A DNA stretch of 64,000 nt from Luteimonas arsenica (GTDB lineage Bacteria; Pseudomonadota; Gammaproteobacteria; Xanthomonadales; Xanthomonadaceae): NCBI RefSeq assembly GCF_004352825.1, contig NZ_SJRW01000002.1, forward strand, positions 372,001 to 436,000, read 5' to 3'. Of the stretch, positions 26,353 through 34,083 are shown piece by piece. How positions within the stretch are numbered: position 1 is the stretch's first letter; every line of letters starts with the position of its first letter. A program made the position numbers and the translations under genes. The notes beneath the pieces are model-generated. The model made no database searches. It worked only from the letters and a program-made list of their open reading frames with translations, and had not been told where the DNA came from.

Positions 26353-27804
26353 TCATTCCATGGCCAGGTTGCCCTGGCCGCGGCCACGCTGGATGCGCAG
26401 TACCAGTTGCTGGGGGGATCCGGCCACCGCCGTGCGCAGGGCGGACAGGTCGGTGGCGCGGGCGCCGGCGGCCGCCACCACCACGTCGCCGGCGCGCAGG
26501 CCGTTGCGCGCGGCACGGCTGCCGTTGGCCACGTCTTCCACCAGCACGCCGGCCAGGCCGCTGCGGCGCAGCGCCTCGGGCAGCTCGGCGAAGCTGGCGC
26601 CGGCCAGGCGCGGGTCGAGCTGCTGGCCGGCGATCGCGCGCGGCTGCTCGCGCAGGGTCGCCTGCAGCTGCAGCGGCTCGCCGTCGCGCCGGATGTCGAG
26701 CGCGACGCGTGCGTCAGCCGGCTGCAGGCCCTGGAAGTTGCGCAGGGCCTCGCTGTCGGCGATGCGTTCGCCATTGGCGGCCACGACCACGTCGCCCGCG
26801 CGCAGGCCGGCGGCGGCCGCGGCGGAATCGGCGTGGACGCGGGTCACCACCGCGCCGCGGCTGCCCGCGGGCAAGCCGAGGCTGGCGGCCAGGCGGTCGT
26901 CCAGGTCCTGGGTGTCGATGCCGAGCGTGCCGCGCCGCACCTCGCCGGTGGACGCGAGCTGCTGCATCACCCCGCGCGCCAGGTTGGCGGGGATCGCGAA
27001 GCCCAGGCCGATGTTGCCGGCCATGCTGCCGCGCGGGTTGAAGCTGGCGGTGTTGATGCCGACCAGTTCCCCGCGCAGGTTGACCAGCGCGCCACCGGAG
27101 TTGCCGGGGTTGATGCTGGCGTCGGTCTGGATGAAGTTCTGGTAGCCCACGCCGGGCACGTTGCTGCGGCCGACCGCGGACACGATGCCCGATGTCACCG
27201 TCTGGCCGACGCCGAACGGATTGCCGACCGCGACCACGAAATCGCCGACCTGCAGCGTGCTGCTGTCGGCCAGGGCGATGGCCTGCAGCGGCTGGCCGTC
27301 GCCGGGCACCGGGATCTTCATCAGCGCGACGTCGGTGTCGGCGTCGGAGCCGACGAACTCGGCGGCCAGGGTGCGGCCGTCGGACAGGGTCACCGAAACC
27401 TCGTCGGCGCCCTCGATCACGTGGTGGTTGGTGAGCACGTAGCCGCGGGTGGCATCCACGATCACGCCCGAGCCCAGCGACTCGTTGATCCGCTCATCGG
27501 GGATGTTGGGGAACATGCGCCGGAAGAAGGGATCGTTGGCGAAGGGATTGTTGATCCGCACCCGCTGCCTGGAATGGACGCTGACCACCGCGGGGGTGAC
27601 CCCGCGCAGCATCGGCGCCAGCGAGGGCAGGGCCTGGCCGTCGACGGCGGCCGGCAGGGTGGCGGCCATGGGCACGGTCGCGGCCGTGGCGGGTTCGGCA
27701 CGGACGGGGGATTCCAGCGCGCCGCGGACCAGGGTCGCGGCAAAGCCGCCGAAGGCGGCCGCGGTGACGAGGGCGAGCAGCGTGGTGCGGGTGGGTGCAG
27801 GCAT
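26353..27804 (-). CDS. Do-family periplasmic serine protease (DegP/DegQ type)
   Basis: A 483-residue HtrA protease/chaperone of the periplasm. A signal peptide or anchor (about 8-28) is followed by the trypsin-like domain with the catalytic triad His128 (TNHHVIEG), Asp158 (DTDVALMKI) and Ser236 (NPGNSGGAL), then two PDZ domains (about 285-370 and 400-475). Two PDZ domains separate it from DegS. It degrades or refolds damaged envelope proteins. It is the first gene of the minus-strand run that includes DUF883 and YqjE-like genes, consistent with an envelope-stress operon. The promoter lies in 27805-27960, but no confident motif was found. Confidence 0.93.
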   Translation of the reverse strand: MPAPTRTTLLALVTAAAFGGFAATLVRGALESPVRAEPATAATVPMAATLPAAVDGQALPSLAPMLRGVTPAVVSVHSRQRVRINNPFANDPFFRRMFPNIPDERINESLGSGVIVDATRGYVLTNHHVIEGADEVSVTLSDGRTLAAEFVGSDADTDVALMKIPVPGDGQPLQAIALADSSTLQVGDFVVAVGNPFGVGQTVTSGIVSAVGRSNVPGVGYQNFIQTDASINPGNSGGALVNLRGELVGINTASFNPRGSMAGNIGLGFAIPANLARGVMQQLASTGEVRRGTLGIDTQDLDDRLAASLGLPAGSRGAVVTRVHADSAAAAAGLRAGDVVVAANGERIADSEALRNFQGLQPADARVALDIRRDGEPLQLQATLREQPRAIAGQQLDPRLAGASFAELPEALRRSGLAGVLVEDVANGSRAARNGLRAGDVVVAAAGARATDLSALRTAVAGSPQQLVLRIQRGRGQGNLAME

Positions 27805-27957
27805 CGGTCTGTCTTTATCCCGGTTGCAGGGTCTCGGGACCGTGAAGTGTCGCCCGGGTCGGCGCACCGGTCGAGACTGAACAGGTGTGTCGTACGTCTC
27901 AAGTTCATGTGCGAACGGCGACAGCGCAGGGCTCGCGCAGGATGCCGCATCCGGCAA

Positions 27958-27986
27958 TTGACTTCGCCCTTCGCCGGCCTTAGGGT
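27958..27986 (+). promoter_or_regulatory. Candidate sigma-70 promoter of nrdJa
   Basis: TTGACT (27958-27963) and TAGGGT (27981-27986) are 17 bp apart. The predicted start is about 27993, just upstream of the first NrdR-like box, which gives a 5' leader of about 270 nt. Confidence 0.5.
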
Positions 27987-27999
27987 CATCCCCTGTCGG

Positions 28000-28047
28000 C
28001 CACAACATCTTGGGGTCAGGCAGGCGGGCTTGGCCCAGTACTAGTTG
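28000..28047 (+). promoter_or_regulatory. Pair of NrdR-like boxes
   Basis: Box 1 (28000-28015) has the core CAACATCTTG, a perfect fit to the NrdR core CWAYATMTWG. Box 2 (28032-28047) is weaker, with core CCAGTACTAG. The boxes start 32 bp apart, close to three helical turns, as is usual for paired NrdR sites. NrdR is the ATP/dATP-sensing repressor of ribonucleotide reductase operons. The location just after the predicted start fits repression. Confidence 0.55.
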
Positions 28048-28220
28048 TTGCGGGCCGGGTAATGGCAGGACCAGGGGGAGGTTCGCATGCACGGTATCGC
28101 GGCCCGCAGACGAAGACGATGACAGCAGCATGGCGCGCGGCGCGCGCTTGCGGCTTTGCCGTCGGCGCGACCCGTGCAGCGGGCCCCGCGACCGGCACGG
28201 AATACAACAGACACGACGAC

Positions 28221-28243
28221 GCCCGGTTCGCGCACGACCGGGC
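28221..28243 (+). other. Stem-loop immediately before the nrdJa ribosome site
   Basis: GCCCGGT (28221-28227) pairs with ACCGGGC (28237-28243) around a 9-nt loop, seven bases before AAGGAG. It may modulate translation of nrdJa. Confidence 0.4.
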
Positions 28244-28266
28244 AGGATGAAGGAGATGGAAGCAGC

Positions 28267-30426
28267 ATGAGCACGGTTCGCCTGGAGGCTGTGAAGAACA
28301 CGATGGCTGGCACCGGCCAGGACATCCCGATGCAGCCGGCCTCGGTCGACATCTGGGACAAGAAGTACCGCCTGAAGACCAAGCAGGGCGAAGCGCTGGA
28401 CGCCGACATCGACGGCAGCTACCAGCGTGTCGCGCGCGCCCTGTCCGAGGCCGAGGAAACGCCCGAAAAGCGCAAGTACTGGAACGAGCGCTTCCTCTGG
28501 GCGCTGCGCCGCGGCGCGATCCCGGCCGGCCGCATCACCTCGAACGCCGGCGCGCTCGAGCACAAGCCGGCCACCAGCACCATCAACTGCACCGTCAGCG
28601 GCACCATCGTCGACTCGATGGACGGCATCCTGGAGAAGGTCCACGAGGCCGGCCTGACGCTCAAGGCCGGCTGCGGCATCGGCTACGAGTTCAGCACCCT
28701 GCGCCCGCGCGGCGCCTTCGTCGCCGGCGCCGGCGCCTACACCTCCGGCCCGATGTCCTTCATGGATATCTACGACAAGATGTGCTTCACCGTGTCGTCG
28801 GCCGGCGGCCGCCGCGGCGCGCAGATGGGCACCTTCGACGTCAGCCACCCCGACGTGCGCGACTTCATCCGCGCCAAGCGCGAGGACGGGCGCCTGCGCC
28901 AGTTCAACCTCTCGCTGCTGGTCACCGACGGCTTCATCGAGGCGGTGAAGGCCGACGCCGACTGGCCGCTGGTGTTCCCGATCAACGAGAAGGAACAGGG
29001 CGACATCGACCTGGCCGACGCCGGCCAGGTGGTCTGGCGCGACTGGCCGCAGCACCAGGGCTACGTCGTCCGCGACGACGGCCTGGTGGCCTGCAAGGTC
29101 TACGGCAAGGTCAAGGCCCGGCACCTGTGGGACATGATCATGGTGTCCACCTACGACTACGCCGAGCCGGGCTTCATCCTGATCGACCGCGTCAACGAGA
29201 TGAACAACAACTGGTGGTGCGAGAACATCCGCGCCACCAACCCCTGCGGCGAGCAGCCGCTGCCGCCCTACGGCGCCTGCCTGCTGGGCTCGGTCAACCT
29301 GACCAAGTTCGTGCGCGACCCCTTCACCGACCAGGCCGAGTTCGACTGGGAGGAATACAGGGAGGTCGTGCGCGTGTTCACCCGCATGCTCGACAACGTG
29401 GTCGAGGTCAACGGGCTTCCCCTGCAGCAGCAGCGCGACGAGATCATGCGCAAGCGCCGCCACGGCATGGGCTTCCTCGGCCTGGGCTCGACGGTGACCA
29501 TGCTGAAGATGAAGTACGGCTCGAAGGAGAGCTGCGAGTTCACCGAGCGCATCGCCCGCGAGATGGCCGTGGCAGGTTGGGAAACCGGCCTGGTGCTGGC
29601 CCAGGAGAAGGGTCCGGCACCGATCATGGAGGAGCGCTTCGAGGTCACCGCCGAGATGCTGCGCAAGCGCCCCGAGATGGCCGCCGACGGCTGGAAGGTC
29701 GGCCAGGAAATCCCCGGCAAGGTGCTGCACGCCCGCTACAGCCGCTACATGCAGCAGGTGGCCGGCGTCGCCCCGGAGCTGGTCGAGCAGCTGGCCGAGA
29801 CCGGCGCGCGCTTCACCCACCACAGCTCGATCGCGCCCACCGGCACCATCAGCCTGTCGCTGGCCAACAACGCCTCCAACGGCATCGAGCCCTCCTTCGC
29901 GCACCACTACAGCCGCAACGTGATCCGCGAGGGCAAGAAGTCCAAGGAGAAGGTGGACGTGTTCTCGTTCGAGCTGCTGGCCTACCGCCACCTGGTCAAC
30001 GCCGAGGCCATGCCCTTCAGCGAGGATCCGGCCGCGCAGCTGCCGGACTACTTCATCTCCGCCGACGACATCAGCCCGAAGGAGCACGTCGACGTCCAGG
30101 CCGCGGCGCAGAAGTGGGTCGACTCGTCGATCTCCAAGACCGCCAACGTCCCGACCGACTATCCCTACGAGGACTTCAAGGACATCTACCTCTACGCCCA
30201 CGAGAAGGGCCTGAAGGGCTGCACCACCTTCCGCTTCAACCCCGCCGCGTTCCAGGGCGTGCTGGTGAAGGACTCCGACCTCGCCAACACCACCTACCGC
30301 TTCGAGCTCGAGGACGGCAGCACGGTGGAGGTGAAGGGCAACGAGGAGATCGAGTACGACGGTGAGACCCACACCGCCGCCAACCTCTTCGACGCCCTGA
30401 AAGAGGGCTACTACGGAAAATTCTGA
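28267..30426 (+). CDS. nrdJa: Class II (adenosylcobalamin-dependent) ribonucleotide reductase, catalytic part
   Basis: A 719-residue enzyme that reduces ribonucleotides to deoxyribonucleotides in the cytosol, with or without oxygen. Family features include KAGCGIGYEFSTLRPRGA, GGRRGAQMGTFDVSHPD, the Cys-containing NPCGEQPLPPYGACLLGS (Cys about 327), and IAPTGTISLSLANNASNG. The C-terminal redox Cys tail is missing from this chain and is found in the separate downstream gene nrdJb, the split arrangement described in Pseudomonas aeruginosa. ATG 28267 has AAGGAG upstream. Regulation is probably by NrdR. The nearest gene downstream is a histone-like protein, not nrdJb. Confidence 0.93.
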   Translation: MSTVRLEAVKNTMAGTGQDIPMQPASVDIWDKKYRLKTKQGEALDADIDGSYQRVARALSEAEETPEKRKYWNERFLWALRRGAIPAGRITSNAGALEHKPATSTINCTVSGTIVDSMDGILEKVHEAGLTLKAGCGIGYEFSTLRPRGAFVAGAGAYTSGPMSFMDIYDKMCFTVSSAGGRRGAQMGTFDVSHPDVRDFIRAKREDGRLRQFNLSLLVTDGFIEAVKADADWPLVFPINEKEQGDIDLADAGQVVWRDWPQHQGYVVRDDGLVACKVYGKVKARHLWDMIMVSTYDYAEPGFILIDRVNEMNNNWWCENIRATNPCGEQPLPPYGACLLGSVNLTKFVRDPFTDQAEFDWEEYREVVRVFTRMLDNVVEVNGLPLQQQRDEIMRKRRHGMGFLGLGSTVTMLKMKYGSKESCEFTERIAREMAVAGWETGLVLAQEKGPAPIMEERFEVTAEMLRKRPEMAADGWKVGQEIPGKVLHARYSRYMQQVAGVAPELVEQLAETGARFTHHSSIAPTGTISLSLANNASNGIEPSFAHHYSRNVIREGKKSKEKVDVFSFELLAYRHLVNAEAMPFSEDPAAQLPDYFISADDISPKEHVDVQAAAQKWVDSSISKTANVPTDYPYEDFKDIYLYAHEKGLKGCTTFRFNPAAFQGVLVKDSDLANTTYRFELEDGSTVEVKGNEEIEYDGETHTAANLFDALKEGYYGKF

Positions 30427-30469
30427 GGAAGGCTCTCTGCAGGGCTTGGACCGCGCTACATTTCCCACC

Positions 30470-30486
30470 GCGGGCGCCCCGCCCGC
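30470..30486 (+). terminator. Stem-loop between nrdJa and the histone-like gene
   Basis: GCGGGCG (30470-30476) and CGCCCGC (30480-30486) form a tight 7-bp stem with a 3-nt loop. There is no T-run. It may be an attenuator or an mRNA-stability element. Confidence 0.35.
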
Positions 30487-30510
30487 CAACATGACGACGA
30501 GGGAAACACG

Positions 30511-31065
30511 ATGAGCAACGGCAATGGGGTCGCCGCGACCCTGGGCTCCGCCGCCGAGGCGGTCGCCGACAAGGCGAAGGAAGTCGGCAGTGCGGTGTCC
30601 AAACGCGCGTCGAAGGCGGTGAAGAAGGCGAAGAAGGCGGCGGGCAAGGCCGAGAAGGCCGTCGCCAGGACCGCCGGCAAGGCCACGAAGGCGGTGACGA
30701 AGACCGCCGGCGACGCGAAGAAGACGGTGGGCAAGACCGCGGACAAGGCGAAGAAGGCCGTGTCCAAGCGGGTGGCCAAGGCCAAGACCTCGCTGGCCGC
30801 CACCAGCGCCAGCGCCAAGGCCGAGGCCGCCGCGCTCAAGCGCAAGCGCACCGTGAAGAAGGCCGCCAAGAAGACCGCCAAGAAGGCGGCGGCGAAGAAG
30901 GCCGTGGCGAAGAAGACCCTGGCCAGGAAGGCGACCGCCAAGAAGGCCGCCGTCAAGAAGACGGTCAAAAAGACCACGAAGAAGGTCGCCAAGAAGGCCG
31001 CTGCCACGAAGAAGGCGGTGAAGAAGGTGGCGAAGAAGGCGACGAAGAAGGTCGCCGGCAAGTAA
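30511..31065 (+). CDS. Lys/Ala-rich histone H1-like DNA-binding protein
   Basis: A 184-residue, highly basic low-complexity protein made of repeated AKKA/VKKA/TAKKA-type units, ending KKVAGK. It resembles the C-terminal tail of eukaryotic H1, AlgP of Pseudomonas and the HC2-like proteins of other bacteria. Only about the first 20 residues (MSNGNGVAATLGSAAEAVAD) are not strongly basic. It probably coats DNA non-specifically. A ribosome site (AGGGAA) precedes ATG 30511. The striking point is its place between the two halves of the ribonucleotide reductase. The repeat-rich codons (AAG, GCC) make a skewed composition, so length may vary between strains. Confidence 0.85.
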   Translation: MSNGNGVAATLGSAAEAVADKAKEVGSAVSKRASKAVKKAKKAAGKAEKAVARTAGKATKAVTKTAGDAKKTVGKTADKAKKAVSKRVAKAKTSLAATSASAKAEAAALKRKRTVKKAAKKTAKKAAAKKAVAKKTLARKATAKKAAVKKTVKKTTKKVAKKAAATKKAVKKVAKKATKKVAGK

Positions 31066-31078
31066 GGCAATCCGGCCC

Positions 31079-31104
31079 GCCTGCCCCGCGTCCGCGGGGC
31101 AGGC
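31079..31104 (+). terminator. Perfect 12-bp stem-loop between the histone-like gene and nrdJb
   Basis: GCCTGCCCCGCG (31079-31090) pairs with CGCGGGGCAGGC (31093-31104) with a two-base spacer. It is very stable but lacks a T-run. It could terminate or attenuate the upstream transcript, or protect an mRNA end. Confidence 0.5.
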
Positions 31105-31135
31105 CGGCATCAACGAACAGCAGGAAACACGCGTC

Positions 31136-31945
31136 ATGGCCGTCAGGATCGAGAAGAAAATCACTGGTTACTCCGTCGCAACCGCCGAGGGCGACAAGGC
31201 CGCCGCGCGCGCCGATGCCCCGGCCGCGCAGGACGCCGCCGCCGAACGGCCGACGGCCGAAGTCATCCAGATGCACGAGCGCATCGAGCGCCCGGAGGTG
31301 CTGGTCGGCAGCACCTACAAGATCAAGTCGCCGCTGGTGGAGCACGCCATGTACGTGACCATCAACGACATCGTGCTCAACGCCGGCACCGAGCACGAGT
31401 CGCGGCGACCGTTCGAGATCTTCATCAACTCGAAGTCGATGGACCACTTCCAGTGGATCGTCGCGCTCACGCGCATCATGTCGGCCGTGTTCCGCAAGGG
31501 CGGGGACGTGACCTTCCTGGTGGAGGAGATGAAGGCCGTGTTCGATCCGCGCGGCGGCTACTTCAAGGCCGGCGGCGTGTACATGCCGTCGCTGGTGGCC
31601 GAGCTCGGCGCCATCGTCGAGGACCACCTGAAGTCGATCGGCATGATCCACGACCCGGACCTGAGCCCGGCGCAGCGCGCGCTGATCGAGGAAAAGCGCC
31701 GCCAGTACGAAGACCGCTCAAAAAAAAACAGTGACGCCGGCGTAGCCGCGGCCGATGCTGGCCCGGTGGGCGGGCTGTTCGCCGACCAGGGCGCCGACCG
31801 CAGCGGCGAGGACATCGCGGTCACCGGCGAGGGCACCAGCTTCCCGCCCTCGGCCACCATGTGCCACAAGTGCAGCACGAAGGCCCTGGTGATCATGGAT
31901 GGCTGCGCGACCTGCCTGAACTGCGGCTATTCGAAGTGCGGCTGA
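31136..31945 (+). CDS. nrdJb: Class II ribonucleotide reductase C-terminal subunit
   Basis: A 269-residue protein corresponding to the C-terminal part of class II reductases. It has a conserved helical body (FEIFINSKSMDHFQWIVALT, then DPRGGYFKAGGVYMPSL) and a Cys-rich tail MCHKCSTKA...GCATCLNCGYSKCG. The tail's CxxC pairs serve as the redox relay that re-reduces the active site and may bind zinc. It should pair with NrdJa. A run of nine A's at 31720-31728 (codons for the SKKN segment, about residue 195) precedes the tail. Slippage there would give a product lacking all the cysteines. The ATG at 31136 has AGGAAA upstream. Confidence 0.88.
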   Translation: MAVRIEKKITGYSVATAEGDKAAARADAPAAQDAAAERPTAEVIQMHERIERPEVLVGSTYKIKSPLVEHAMYVTINDIVLNAGTEHESRRPFEIFINSKSMDHFQWIVALTRIMSAVFRKGGDVTFLVEEMKAVFDPRGGYFKAGGVYMPSLVAELGAIVEDHLKSIGMIHDPDLSPAQRALIEEKRRQYEDRSKKNSDAGVAAADAGPVGGLFADQGADRSGEDIAVTGEGTSFPPSATMCHKCSTKALVIMDGCATCLNCGYSKCG

Positions 31946-32002
31946 GCCGGGTGGTATCCGGCTGAGCGGCGACATGGGGCGCGGGGGCGCCCGGGGGAGA
32001 AC

Positions 32003-33094
32003 ATGATGGTGGATGTGAAACGCCGCGCCCTGGGCGCGGTGCTGCTGCTCGCGCTGGCCTGGCCGGTGGCCGCCCAGGTGGAAAAGAACCGTGCGCCCGC
32101 CGCCGTCCCGACGGTCCACTGGGTCACGCCCTGGCGCGAGGGCATGGCGCTGCGCTATGCGACCGAGGACCACGACGTCAGCGTGGGCGAGGGCGGCCGG
32201 GAGAGCTCCCGCACCACCTCGATCGAGACCCTGCGGATCACCGAGGCGCGCGAGGACGGCTTCGTGCAGGAGTGGTCCTTCGCCGACACCCGCTACCAGC
32301 AGCTCGAGGGCGGGGAAGGGCAGGAGGCCGTGATGCAGCAGATGATGGATTCGCTGGCCGACGTCCGGCTCGAGGTCGATCTCGACGCGGCCGGCAACTA
32401 CGCCGGCCTGCGCAACATCGACGCCCTGGCCGCGCGCATGCGGCCGGCCATGCGCGAGGGCTTCCTGGCCCTGTTCGCCGCCGGAGTCGAGTCCGCCGGT
32501 GGCGAGGGCGACGAGGCGACGACCGCCGCGGCCCGCGCGCAGGCGCTCGAGTTCGTCGACGGCATGGTCGAGCGCATGACCGATCCGGCGATCCTCGGCG
32601 TCCTGCTGTCGCGCGACGTGGCCATGTTCAACGATGCCTTCGACGCCGAGCTCGAGGTCGACACGCCCTACGAGGTCGACGTGGAGATCGACAACCCCAT
32701 CGGCGGCGGTGCGCTGCCCGCGCGGGTGTCTCTGCTGGTGCACTTGGGCGAGCCGGGATCCGACGATGCCGTCCTGGCCTGGACGACGCACATGGACCGC
32801 GAGAAGGCCGCGGAGATCGCGCTCCGCGCGGCCGGGACGATGTACGGCATCGACGTGCCCGAGGAGGCGCGCAGGCAGGTCATGGAAGACATGTCGATCA
32901 TCGACGAGGGCCGGGTGCTGTTCCGGATCTCCACGGGCGTACCCGAGGTCTTCGAGTCCACCCGCACCGTGCGCGCCGCCGGCGAGCTCCGCATCGAGCG
33001 CCGCCGCATGCGCCTGCTCGATGGCGACCACGACCATGACTGGTCCGGCGAAGGCGCGCCGGTGGCGGCGAAGGAGCCGTCCCCGGCGGGCTGA
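32003..33094 (+). CDS. Secreted protein of unknown function
   Basis: A 363-residue protein with a signal peptide (about 1-25, cleavage near VAAQ). The mature part is acidic, with alternating beta-like stretches and a helical middle (about 130-200). No Cys pairs, lipobox or catalytic motif are visible. The phrase TVHWVTPWREGMALRYATEDH near the mature start and VSLLVHLGEPGSDDAVLAWTTH look like a repeated beta-rich module. GGGGGA precedes ATG 32003 (ATG 32006 is possible). I do not recognise a family. The neighbours (EcsC-like, YbjN-like) are also poorly characterised. Confidence 0.75.
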   Translation: MMVDVKRRALGAVLLLALAWPVAAQVEKNRAPAAVPTVHWVTPWREGMALRYATEDHDVSVGEGGRESSRTTSIETLRITEAREDGFVQEWSFADTRYQQLEGGEGQEAVMQQMMDSLADVRLEVDLDAAGNYAGLRNIDALAARMRPAMREGFLALFAAGVESAGGEGDEATTAAARAQALEFVDGMVERMTDPAILGVLLSRDVAMFNDAFDAELEVDTPYEVDVEIDNPIGGGALPARVSLLVHLGEPGSDDAVLAWTTHMDREKAAEIALRAAGTMYGIDVPEEARRQVMEDMSIIDEGRVLFRISTGVPEVFESTRTVRAAGELRIERRRMRLLDGDHDHDWSGEGAPVAAKEPSPAG

Positions 33095-33175
33095 CCCCGA
33101 CGCAGGGCAGGCCACCTGTCGTTCGACGGGCCAGCGTGGCCATGGACCTTGTCGCAGCCCCGACGCCCGCTGCGC

Positions 33176-33181
33176 TAACGT
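33176..33181 (+). promoter_or_regulatory. Candidate -10 element for the EcsC-like gene
   Basis: TAACGT ends seven bases before ATG 33189, with no Shine-Dalgarno sequence between. It is a weaker match than the other leaderless candidates. Confidence 0.35.
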
Positions 33182-33188
33182 GGGCGGC

Positions 33189-34055
33189 ATGCAGATGCCC
33201 GCGCCGCTTCCGCCGCCCGCGTCCACCGTGCTCGATGCCGCCGCGATCGGGGAGCTCGGGCGCGCGCGTGCCCTGCTCGAGAACCCCGGCCTCGCCGCGC
33301 AGCTGGCGAACCTGGTCGGTGCGCCGCTGGAATACGTGATGGAGAAGCGCCTCCCGGCACCGGCCACGAAGCTGGTCAATTCGCTGGTGCGCAAGGCCCT
33401 GCAGCAGTCGCTGCGCGCGGCGGTGGCGACGCTGGGCAAGGCCGCGTCGCCGGCACCGCGCACGCGCACGCACGCGGTCGCCGTGGCCGCGAGCGGGGCC
33501 GCCGGTGGCGCCTTCGGCCTGCCCGGACTGGCGGTCGAGCTGCCGCTGACCACGACCCTGATCCTGCGTTCGATCGCCGAGATCGCCCGCGCCGAAGGCG
33601 AGCCCCTGGACGATCCGGCCACGACGCTGGCCTGCTTCGAAGTGCTGACCATGGGCGGCCGCGCCCGCAGCGACGACGGCACCGAGTCGGGCTACTTCGC
33701 CGCGCGCGCAGTGCTGGCCCAGCAGGTGGCCGCCGCCGCCGAATACGTCGCCGTCCACGGCCTGGTCGGCAAGGGTGGACCGCTGATCGTGCAACTGCTG
33801 TCGGCGATCGCCTCGCGCTTCTCGGTCAACGTCAGCCAGAAACTGGCGCTGCAGGCAGTGCCGGTGGTCGGTGCGGCGACCGGCGCCGCGCTCAACACGC
33901 TGTTCATGCGCCACTTCCAGGCCATGGCCCGCGGCCACTTCACCGTGCGCCGGCTGGAGCGGCAGCATGGCGTGGAGGCGGTGCGCCGGGCCTATGAAGC
34001 GCTGGGCACCGCCGATGCCGCCGTGCAGGACCGCAAGGGCGCGGGTTTCGGCTAG
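33189..34055 (+). CDS. EcsC family protein
   Basis: A 288-residue protein matching the EcsC family: a helical N-terminus, a central hydrophobic Gly/Ala-rich segment (SGAAGGAFGLPGLAVELPLTTTLILRSIAEIA) and a second one (QAVPVVGAATGAALNTLFM) before a basic C-terminal helix (HFTVRRLERQHGVEAVRRAYEAL). EcsC in Bacillus sits beside an ABC transporter, but its activity is unknown. Probably membrane-associated. It starts at the first ATG after a -10-like hexamer, without a ribosome site. Confidence 0.8.
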   Translation: MQMPAPLPPPASTVLDAAAIGELGRARALLENPGLAAQLANLVGAPLEYVMEKRLPAPATKLVNSLVRKALQQSLRAAVATLGKAASPAPRTRTHAVAVAASGAAGGAFGLPGLAVELPLTTTLILRSIAEIARAEGEPLDDPATTLACFEVLTMGGRARSDDGTESGYFAARAVLAQQVAAAAEYVAVHGLVGKGGPLIVQLLSAIASRFSVNVSQKLALQAVPVVGAATGAALNTLFMRHFQAMARGHFTVRRLERQHGVEAVRRAYEALGTADAAVQDRKGAGFG

Positions 34056-34083
34056 CATTTGCGGCCACCACAGGGGAGACACG

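Larger units (their letters stand above)
27805..28266. promoter_or_regulatory. 462-bp divergent region between the Do protease and nrdJa
   Basis: There is no protein gene here. It holds the nrdJa promoter, two NrdR-like boxes, a leader of about 270 nt and a hairpin just before the ribosome site (each listed separately). The part adjoining the protease (27805-27950) shows no clear promoter motif. No cobalamin-riboswitch B12 box was recognised despite the B12-dependent product. Confidence 0.6.

Noticed and set aside
24727..28044. Plus-strand open frame of about 1,100 codons opposite the AI-2E, YqjE-like and Do protease genes
   Set aside because: A shadow of minus-strand genes with clear family motifs; the product is Arg/Gly/Ala-rich without structure.
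27990..28266. Cobalamin riboswitch before the B12-dependent reductase
   Set aside because: The leader is long, but the conserved B12 box and the usual core helices were not seen. An Infernal search would decide.
30511..31065. Repeat array or tandem-repeat element
   Set aside because: The periodic AAG/GCC pattern is explained by an in-frame Lys/Ala-rich protein with start, stop and ribosome site.
26353..31164. A continuous minus-strand open frame of about 1,600 codons running from the Do protease back across nrdJa, the histone-like gene and into nrdJb
   Set aside because: Only its C-terminal 483 codons are a real gene. The rest is antisense to nrdJa and the histone gene, kept open by high GC and codon bias; its translation is low-complexity and matches nothing.
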